A stretch of DNA of 11,480 nt from contig JADGNH010000055.1 in assembly GCA_017883605.1 (NCBI GenBank), forward strand, positions 1 to 11,480, written 5' to 3'. This document shows positions 4,958 to 9,821 of the stretch, one piece after another. The DNA is from Methanobacteriaceae archaeon. GTDB taxonomy: Archaea > Methanobacteriota > Methanobacteria > Methanobacteriales > Methanobacteriaceae. Numbering within the stretch: position 1 is the stretch's first letter; the number at the start of each line of letters is the position of its first letter. A program made the position numbers and the translations under genes. The notes under the pieces are model-generated. The model was not told the origin of the DNA. It saw only the letters and a program-made list of their open reading frames with translations, and did no database searches.

Positions 4958-6133
4958 TTGTTTGAATCGCTTAAAAAAAAGTTATCCGGCACCATCGGAA
5001 AAATTTCCGAGAAAATATCCAAAGAAGAAGCCGAAGAAGCTGAAAAATCCGCTGTTGAAGATGTTACCACTGGAAAGACTCTAAAATCGGAGCTTGAAGG
5101 ATCAACTACTTCTAAAGGGTTCAAAGAGTCAACTGCTACTTCTAAAGAGTCAACTGCTACTGAAAATATTAAAAAACCAGCTAAAGAAGAGGGTCCTGAA
5201 AAAACTTTGAAAGAAGATGAAGAAGAGGAGTTAGAACCTTCTGAAGAGGAAAAATCTGGTTTATTTTCCTTTGTACGCCATAAAACTATATCTGAGAAGG
5301 ACGTGGATGACATACTCTTTGAACTGGAAATGTCCCTCTTGGAGGGGGATGTGGCAATGGAAGTTTCAGAACAGATCATAAAAACGGTAAAAGAAGATCT
5401 GGTTGGCCGGAAAATTAAAAGACGAAGCGATGTGGCAGAATTCACCAAAGATGCTCTTAAAAAGGCTATATCAGACATATTAAGTATTGATAGTAAGAGT
5501 ATAAAAGAACTGATTGCTGAAAGGCGTAAGGAAGGTGAACCCCTTAAAATCATGTTTGTGGGCATTAACGGAAGTGGCAAAACCACCACCATATCCAAGA
5601 TAGCAGATTACTTCCTACGAAATGGATATACACCGGTTATAGCAGCTTCTGACACATTCAGAGCCGGTGCAATTGAACAGATCACACACCACGCCGATAA
5701 AATTGGCATAAAAATTATAAAACACAAAAAAGGCGCAGATCCAGCGGCAGTGGCCTTTGATGCAGTGCAACATGCCCAGGCCCAGAAGAAGGACCTGGTG
5801 CTGGTGGACACTGCCGGTAGAATGCAGACCAACGTCAACCTAATGGACGAGATGAAAAAAATAAAGAGAGTTATAAGTCCTGATCTCATAATATTCGTGG
5901 GCGACGCCCTAACCGGCAACGATGCAGTGGAACAGGCCCGAAAATTCGATGATGCAGTGGGTGTGGATGGAATAATACTTACCAAAGCCGATGCCGACGC
6001 CAAAGGCGGTGCAGCACTGTCTATTGGCTATGTGATCCAGAAACCTATCCTATTTTTAGGTACCGGACAGTCATATGGGGATATAATGGAGTTCCATCCC
6101 GACTGGATGGTGGAACAGGTGTTTGGGGAGTAG
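4958..6133 (+). CDS. ftsY: Signal recognition particle receptor FtsY
   Basis: This 391-residue SRP GTPase receptor docks ribosome-nascent chain-SRP complexes at the membrane. Residues 1-20 are a basic amphipathic start (MFESLKKKLSGTIGKISEKI), likely membrane-contacting. Residues 21-100 are an acidic, Ser/Thr-rich linker. The N domain is about 101-190. The G domain shows G1 GINGSGKTT (202-210), G2 DTFRAGAIEQ (232-241), G3 DTAGR (284-288), G4 TKADADAKGG (342-351) and G5 GTGQ (368-371). All motifs are intact. The start is TTG at 4958 with AAGGAG (4942-4947) upstream. The linker contains a 21-bp in-frame duplication. The gene follows pfdA after 140 bp and probably has its own promoter. Confidence 0.97.
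   Translation: MFESLKKKLSGTIGKISEKISKEEAEEAEKSAVEDVTTGKTLKSELEGSTTSKGFKESTATSKESTATENIKKPAKEEGPEKTLKEDEEEELEPSEEEKSGLFSFVRHKTISEKDVDDILFELEMSLLEGDVAMEVSEQIIKTVKEDLVGRKIKRRSDVAEFTKDALKKAISDILSIDSKSIKELIAERRKEGEPLKIMFVGINGSGKTTTISKIADYFLRNGYTPVIAASDTFRAGAIEQITHHADKIGIKIIKHKKGADPAAVAFDAVQHAQAQKKDLVLVDTAGRMQTNVNLMDEMKKIKRVISPDLIIFVGDALTGNDAVEQARKFDDAVGVDGIILTKADADAKGGAALSIGYVIQKPILFLGTGQSYGDIMEFHPDWMVEQVFGE
5123..5161 (+). repeat. 21-bp in-frame duplication in the FtsY linker
   Basis: A 21-bp unit at 5123-5143 is followed by an identical 18 bases at 5144-5161. This gives KESTATS then KESTAT in the acidic linker of FtsY (residues 56-68). The period is seven codons, so the frame is preserved, and identity at the DNA level implies a recent event in a region free to vary. 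Confidence 0.93.
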
Positions 6134-6141
6134 TTTTTTTT
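6134..6141 (+). terminator. T8 run directly after the ftsY stop
   Basis: Eight Ts follow the ftsY TAG immediately and reach into the hepT stop codon on the other strand. A T-tract on the coding strand is the usual archaeal termination signal. It would separate the two convergent transcription units, whose stop codons are only 6 nt apart. No hairpin is seen. Confidence 0.4.
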
Positions 6142-6487
6142 AATCTTCTTCAAGTTCCTTAAGTATTTCTTGTAATTTAGGATTTAATTTTGGTATTTCA
6201 ATCTTTATGGCTTCCCAAACCAATTTATAATCAACTCCAAAATAGGCGTGTATCAGCCTATCTCTCATACCTGCCATTCTATTCCAAGGAATTTCTGGAT
6301 ATTTTTCTTTCAGAGATTTTGGAAGGTGTTTGGTGGCTTCTCCAATAATTTCAAATTTCCTGATCACGGCACTTGAAGTCTTATCATCATCTTTAAGCTC
6401 TCTAAAACTCATGCCTTCTACAAAATCTTCAATGGAGTCCATTGCCAGTATTACATCTCTTAAAAATAGTTTATAATCTCTTTTCAC
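6140..6487 (-). CDS. hepT: HepT-family toxin ribonuclease (HEPN, DUF86)
   Basis: This 115-residue protein belongs to the HEPN/DUF86 family (HepT), the toxin of HepT-MntA modules. The catalytic RX4HXY motif is present as R75-DRLI-H80-A-Y82 (MRDRLIHAYFGVD). The upstream helices KFEIIGEATKHLPKSLKEKYPEIPW carry the usual IGEA and W pattern. In characterised systems HepT is an RNase acting on tRNA or mRNA, and the tyrosine of the motif is AMPylated by MntA to silence it. The start is GTG at 6487, overlapping the mntA TGA by 4 nt (GTGA), so the two are translationally coupled with the antitoxin first. All key residues are intact, so it looks functional. It converges on ftsY. Confidence 0.92.
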   Translation of the reverse strand: MKRDYKLFLRDVILAMDSIEDFVEGMSFRELKDDDKTSSAVIRKFEIIGEATKHLPKSLKEKYPEIPWNRMAGMRDRLIHAYFGVDYKLVWEAIKIEIPKLNPKLQEILKELEED

Positions 6488-6789
6488 ACCGGCACGACCT
6501 CTTTAAGTATTTGATCCTTTAATTCTTCTCTTATAGCTCTTTCTGAGACAACATCCACTTTCAATTTGAGTTTCTCTTCAAGAAAATCTGCAAGACCCAC
6601 TAAATCAAACAGACTGGCCTTTTCATGGAATCGGACAATTATATCCACATCACTATCTTCTTTTTGTTCTCCACGTGCATATGAACCAAATATTCCAATT
6701 ATTTCTGCTTTATACTCCCTTTGTACTTTGCCCTCCAGGGTTTGCAAAATTTCAATGATTCTTTTAGAGTCTTTATTAATTTCTTCCAT
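6484..6789 (-). CDS. mntA: MntA-type nucleotidyltransferase antitoxin
   Basis: This 101-residue minimal nucleotidyltransferase is paired with hepT. The motif G35-S-Y-A-R-G is followed by S46-D47-V-D49, and a third acidic residue D79 (LKVDVV) completes the expected metal site. MntA enzymes transfer AMP from ATP to a tyrosine of HepT and so act as antitoxin. I chose ATG at 6789 because GGTGAT lies just upstream (plus-strand 6793-6798) and a TATA-like element at 6825-6838 would place the transcript start between it and the ATG. A TTG at 6855 in the same frame would add 22 residues, but it lies upstream of that TATA element and has no SD. The neighbouring methyltransferase gene upstream is probably a separate unit. 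Confidence 0.9.
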   Translation of the reverse strand: MEEINKDSKRIIEILQTLEGKVQREYKAEIIGIFGSYARGEQKEDSDVDIIVRFHEKASLFDLVGLADFLEEKLKLKVDVVSERAIREELKDQILKEVVPV

Positions 6790-6824
6790 TACATCACCGG
6801 CAGCTATTACTGTATTAATATGTA

Positions 6825-6838
6825 ATTTTATATTTTTA
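6825..6838 (-). promoter_or_regulatory. TATA-like element for mntA-hepT
   Basis: On the minus strand the sequence reads AAAAATATAAAATT, a good archaeal TATA box. It is about 36-49 nt upstream of the mntA ATG at 6789, leaving room for a short leader with the GGTGAT ribosome site. The pair therefore probably has a promoter independent of the methyltransferase gene. Confidence 0.5.
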
Positions 6839-6915
6839 TGTTTGGTGGTTTTCAAATGATTAATTTAAGGTTAGCTTGATTCGTCCTTATTACAAAAACT
6901 AAACACCATTTTACC

Positions 6916-7596
6916 TTACTTACAACCGCCAAAAACCGCAAATTCACTGTACTTCCAAACCACATCCAAATCCTTAAAACCGGTATTACAGAGCCAGTCC
7001 AGATGGTCAAGGAGACAAACCGGAAAGTCTTCTTCTCGATGTTTAGGGATCCATTTCTCCTCAATCTCATCTAGAGATAAGTTTTTCAGCATGAAATCCT
7101 TCCATTTCTCCATATAAAGGTTATTAAGATAATTGCTCGAACCAAGAACGATATCTGAGTTGTAGAAAACTCCTCCCTTCCGGAGGGTATCGTATATTCT
7201 ACTGTAGATTTCTTTTTTCTCTTCATCTCTTGGCAGGTGGTGCAGAGCCAGGGAGGAAACCACCACATCATAGCCTTTTTCAAACTCTAATTCACGGAAA
7301 TCACCCCGTTGATACTTAATGTCATTGTATCTAGAGAGTTTAGACCTGGCCATTTCTATCATATTCTCTGCCAGGTCGATGCAGGTTATCCTGGATTTGG
7401 GAAATCTTTCCTTAACGGCCTTTGATACATTACCAGTTCCACATCCAAGGTCAAGTACTTTGATGGGTTTAGAAGTATCAAAAGGAATAACAGTAACCAG
7501 GGAAGTAACCATTTCTCGGTAATATGGAATTAATTTCAATATTAAACTGTCAAATTCGTTTGCTTCGTCTTCAAAATGGTTTTTTACCTTTTCCAC
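6916..7596 (-). CDS. Class I SAM-dependent methyltransferase
   Basis: This 226-residue protein has a Rossmann-type SAM domain. Motif I, VLDLGCGTGN, is at residues 47-56, and the acidic residue after strand 2 is D74 (TCIDLAENM). RGDFRELEFEKGYDVVVSSL (97-116) and ALHHL (117-121) form motifs II-IV. It resembles the UbiE/CmoA-like group (Methyltransf_25/31 type). The C-terminal half (KDFMLKNLSLDEIEEKWIPK onward, with DHLDWLCNTGF) follows the usual pattern of a small-molecule methyltransferase, but the substrate cannot be read. The start is GTG at 7596 with AGGAGA upstream at a good distance. It lies divergent from the protease gene across a very AT-rich spacer and 126 bp upstream of mntA on the same strand. 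Confidence 0.85.
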   Translation of the reverse strand: MEKVKNHFEDEANEFDSLILKLIPYYREMVTSLVTVIPFDTSKPIKVLDLGCGTGNVSKAVKERFPKSRITCIDLAENMIEMARSKLSRYNDIKYQRGDFRELEFEKGYDVVVSSLALHHLPRDEEKKEIYSRIYDTLRKGGVFYNSDIVLGSSNYLNNLYMEKWKDFMLKNLSLDEIEEKWIPKHREEDFPVCLLDHLDWLCNTGFKDLDVVWKYSEFAVFGGCK

Positions 7597-7741
7597 GGTT
7601 TATCTCCTAATATTGTTGTTATAAACTAATTTTACATTATTTAATATTCTAAATTTTGTATTTATTTTTTATATTATTTTTTAAAAAATTCGCATCATCA
7701 TTATATATTTTTAAATTTATATTATAAAAAGAGGTTTAAAG
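7597..7741. promoter_or_regulatory. AT-rich divergent promoter region
   Basis: This spacer between the methyltransferase (minus) and the protease region (plus) is almost pure A and T. Several TATA-like stretches occur, such as TTATATATTT at 7701-7710 and TTTATATTATAAA at 7716-7728 for the plus strand. GAGGT at 7731-7735 follows as an SD for the TTG at 7742. Minus-strand AT blocks between 7620 and 7690 could serve the methyltransferase. Individual boxes cannot be fixed. Confidence 0.5.
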
Positions 7742-7801
7742 TTGAAAAATAAACCGAAAAGGGATTTTTTATTGATTTTTTTGGGATATTATATCTTTTG
7801 A
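7742..7801 (+). CDS. Short hydrophobic ORF, probable detached N-terminus of the protease
   Basis: TTG at 7742, placed 6 nt after GAGGT (7731-7735), opens 19 codons reading MKNKPKRDFLLIFLGYYIF and ends at TGA (7799-7801). It has a basic start followed by a hydrophobic stretch, like a signal peptide or membrane anchor. This is the only good ribosome site before the protease frame, which begins at 7798 one frame back. A -1 shift at the T7 run (7776-7782) would join the two into a longer anchor. It may thus be the first part of a frameshifted or frame-shifting gene, or a short leader peptide. Confidence 0.45.
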   Translation: MKNKPKRDFLLIFLGYYIF

Positions 7802-8334
7802 TATTAGTTAGTGTGGTTAAAATGGGAAAGGAAATTAAAATCACTGCTGGTGGAAAAATAGAATGTAACCAAAAAGATGGTGTAATCGGGGTGGTGATAA
7901 AATATAACGATAAAAACTGTGTTTTGACTGCTTATCATATCCTAAGGGTGGGTAATTGTGCCTTAGATGATATTGTCCGGCTTAACGGCTTCACCGGCCG
8001 GGTGGTTGAAATAATCTGGGATTATGACCTGGCAGTTATTGAAATTAACGCCCCGGAATCGGAAATTAACTTTTCAGAGATTGGAAAGCCTGAAATAGGC
8101 CCGGCCTACTCCTTAAACGATAAAAAACAGATTCCCTGTAATATAATGACCGTGGGGAAAACCTTTCACTACCTTTCCTTTCCATTCAGCTCTCTCCCGC
8201 TCCCGGGAGATAGCGGTTCACCCATAATCCGGGAGGGTAAGGTTGTGGGAATTTTAGCGTCAATTTTTTACAACAACGCCACTGCCATTGCAGTATCCAT
8301 TGAGAGGTTCAGATCAAACTCAAAAAATAAATAA
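7798..8334 (+). CDS. Small trypsin-fold serine peptidase, N-terminus possibly in another frame
   Basis: This ORF has 178 codons from TTG at 7798 and a complete chymotrypsin-type triad. The catalytic residues are His47 in VLTAYHIL, Asp77 in DYDLAVIEI and Ser139 in LPGDSGSPII, followed by VVGILASIF. The length covers only the double beta-barrel, with no PDZ or other domain. Cysteines at 23, 41, 54 and 114 could form disulfides if the protein is exported. Neither the TTG at 7798 nor the ATG at 7822 has a clear SD. A TATA-like TATTATATC around 7787-7795 could give a leaderless start at 7822. Alternatively the true start is TTG 7742, with the frame changed at the T7 run, which would add a membrane anchor. 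The substrate is unknown. Confidence 0.75.
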   Translation: MILVSVVKMGKEIKITAGGKIECNQKDGVIGVVIKYNDKNCVLTAYHILRVGNCALDDIVRLNGFTGRVVEIIWDYDLAVIEINAPESEINFSEIGKPEIGPAYSLNDKKQIPCNIMTVGKTFHYLSFPFSSLPLPGDSGSPIIREGKVVGILASIFYNNATAIAVSIERFRSNSKNK

Positions 8335-8346
8335 CAGCAGTAACAA

Positions 8347-8411
8347 ATTATAAAACAGTAACCGTAGCATGAATAGATTATAAAACAGTAACAGTAAGAA
8401 TAGATTATAAA
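8347..8411 (+). repeat. Imperfect 27-30-bp repeats carrying TATAAA, upstream of the phosphoribosyltransferase
   Basis: ATTATAAAACAGTAAC occurs at 8347-8362 and 8377-8392, and a shortened copy, ATTATAAA, at 8404-8411. GAATAGATTATAAA is shared by 8371-8384 and 8398-8411. Each copy holds TATAAA. The middle one (8379-8384) is best placed for a short-leader transcript of the gene starting at 8428; the last is only 22 nt from that ATG. Confidence 0.75.
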
Positions 8412-8427
8412 GTGGGGGTTTTTTTTT

Positions 8428-9144
8428 ATGGATCAGGGGGAAGATGATAAGCGGAAGGGTAAGGGATCTGATAATATATTTGATATACCCGAACTTAGAA
8501 ACCGTACTGGAATATTCAAAGACCGTGAACACGCAGGATTGGTTCTCTCCAAAATGTTAACCTCATACCGGGATTATGATGCTGTTGTTTTTGGGATTCC
8601 GGCAGGTGGGGTGCCGGTTGCGGCCCCCATTGCATCGGAGTTGGGACTGAACCTGGATGTAGCGGTGGTAAGCAAAATTACCCTGCCCTGGAATACCGAG
8701 GCAGGCTACGGGGCGGTTGCTTTCGATGGAACGGTGCAGCTGAACCAGGGGATTGTATCCAGAATGGGACTAACCACTGAGGAGATCCGGGAGGGCACTG
8801 AAAAGGCATCTTCAAAGGTTGAAAGACGTTTTAGAGAATTCAGGGGCGGTAGATCCTTTCCAGATGTCAAAAAACGTCCAGCTATCTTGGTGGATGATGG
8901 TATTGCTTCGGGTTTCACCATGATGGTGGCAGTGGAAGCCCTTAAAAAAAGAGGTGCATCCAAAATTGTCATAGCAGTGCCCACGGCCCATCTTCAGGCC
9001 CTGGAGAAGGTGGCCCCTGAGGTTTCTGAGATTTACTGTGCCAACATCCGGGGTGGATGGGGTTTTGCAGTGGCCGATGCCTACCAGAACTGGTACGATG
9101 TGGATGAAGGAGAGGTTTCAGCTATTTTAAAGGAATTTATTTAA
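8428..9144 (+). CDS. Phosphoribosyltransferase family protein (COG1926)
   Basis: This 238-residue type I phosphoribosyltransferase-fold protein has the PRPP-binding loop ILVDDGIASG at residues 153-162, followed by the helix FTMMVAVEALKKRGA. FGIPAGGVPVAAPIASELGLNLDV (55-78) is the typical N-terminal strand-loop-helix of COG1926 proteins, and VVSKITLPWNTEAGYGAVAFDG (80-101) is another conserved block. The C-terminal GWGFAVADAYQNWYDV is characteristic of the same group. The first 20 residues are charged and probably disordered. Family members have no firmly established substrate. ATG at 8428 follows GGGGG and a T9 run, a poor SD. The gene stands alone between the protease gene and dut, with a hairpin terminator after it. 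Confidence 0.88.
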   Translation: MDQGEDDKRKGKGSDNIFDIPELRNRTGIFKDREHAGLVLSKMLTSYRDYDAVVFGIPAGGVPVAAPIASELGLNLDVAVVSKITLPWNTEAGYGAVAFDGTVQLNQGIVSRMGLTTEEIREGTEKASSKVERRFREFRGGRSFPDVKKRPAILVDDGIASGFTMMVAVEALKKRGASKIVIAVPTAHLQALEKVAPEVSEIYCANIRGGWGFAVADAYQNWYDVDEGEVSAILKEFI

Positions 9145-9177
9145 TTTAAGGGATTTGATCCTTAAATTATTCTTTTA
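9142..9177 (+). terminator. 10-bp hairpin with T-rich tail after the phosphoribosyltransferase
   Basis: TAATTTAAGG (9142-9151) and CCTTAAATTA (9160-9169) are perfectly complementary, with an 8-nt loop GATTTGAT, followed by TTCTTTT. The hairpin begins over the stop codon of the phosphoribosyltransferase. It looks like a terminator; the symmetry could also serve as a protein-binding site upstream of dut. Confidence 0.6.
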
Positions 9178-9185
9178 GTCAACCT

Positions 9186-9251
9186 TAAATAAATATAAAA
9201 AAATAGAATATCATTATAATAAAGGAATAGAATTATACAAAGTTTAAGGGG
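9186..9251 (+). promoter_or_regulatory. Probable promoter region of the dUTPase gene
   Basis: After the hairpin comes an A/T-rich stretch with TATA-like TAAATATAAAA near 9189-9200 and further TTATAATAAA and ATTATACAA stretches. AAGGGGA at 9246-9252 lies about 10 nt before the ATG at 9262 and is a weak ribosome site. No single box can be chosen with certainty. Confidence 0.35.
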
Positions 9252-9261
9252 ACTAGATTTA

Positions 9262-9717
9262 ATGTTAGGCGAAAAAGAACTTATCAAACTATTTCCAGAC
9301 TTCAAAGAACTGGTACAACCTTCAGGAATTGATTTAAAACTGGACCAAGTCTTCAGACAAACCGGGCCCGCATCTCTAATTGATGATGAAAAAAATTTAC
9401 CGGAACTGGAAAGGCTGGAACCGCCAGTTTACACTTTGAAACCAAAAACAGGCTATTTAGGGACGGTTGATAGGAAAATAAAAATCCCAAAGGGATGTGC
9501 CATGCTGTACCTTCCCCGATCCACCCTTCTGCGGTCTTTTGTCTCTGTCCATACTGCAGTGGGAGATCCTGGTTTTTACGGTACTCTGCAGTTTTTACTC
9601 TATAACTACGGTGAGTTTGATTACACCATTAAGCAGGGTGAAAGGATAGCTCAGGGAGTGGTCTTTGAGGTTACAGGCTCTGGAGAGTACGATGGAAGTT
9701 ATCAGGAGAAGGATTAA
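9262..9717 (+). CDS. dut: Archaeal-type dUTPase (DCD/dUTPase superfamily)
   Basis: This 151-residue trimeric dUTPase/dCTP-deaminase-fold protein removes pyrophosphate from dUTP, keeping uracil out of DNA and supplying dUMP. Motifs are PSGIDLKL (20-27), YLPRSTLLR (83-91), HTAVGDPGFYGTLQF (97-111), GERIAQGVVFEV (126-137) and the C-terminal YDGSYQEK (143-150), the lid over the nucleotide. The AVxDPGF/Y-x-G block resembles the archaeal dUTPase group that includes Methanocaldococcus MJ1102. Where dCTP deaminases have a catalytic Glu (TLE), this protein has Gln110, which argues for dUTPase and against deaminase activity. It is complete. It is convergent with acs and probably has its own promoter. 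Confidence 0.85.
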   Translation: MLGEKELIKLFPDFKELVQPSGIDLKLDQVFRQTGPASLIDDEKNLPELERLEPPVYTLKPKTGYLGTVDRKIKIPKGCAMLYLPRSTLLRSFVSVHTAVGDPGFYGTLQFLLYNYGEFDYTIKQGERIAQGVVFEVTGSGEYDGSYQEKD

Positions 9718-9821
9718 GAGATTATTTTAAATTTTTATTCTAGTTTGGGTGTCTATTTTTTGATTATTTATATTTAATTTTTTGTTTCTATTTTTTTACA
9801 AGTTTATCCAGCTCATTAACT
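9718..9821. terminator. T-rich convergent spacer between dut and acs
   Basis: These 104 bp separate two stops facing each other. On the plus strand there are T-runs near 9733-9737, 9755-9759, 9779-9783 and 9790-9797, which suit termination of dut. Minus-strand T-runs (A-runs on the plus strand) are scarce, so the end of acs is not obvious. No ORF or RNA gene is seen. Confidence 0.4.

Noticed and set aside
4954..6003. Minus-strand ORFs opposite ftsY
   Set aside because: They are antisense to an intact FtsY with all G motifs; their Ser-rich composition mirrors the Lys/Glu-rich linker.
6790..6855. Extended mntA start at TTG 6855
   Set aside because: No SD precedes it, it lies upstream of the TATA-like element, and ATG 6789 has GGTGAT just before it.
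7597..7797. Insertion sequence or prophage boundary in the AT-rich spacer
   Set aside because: No terminal inverted repeats, transposase or integrase remnants, or tRNA are visible.
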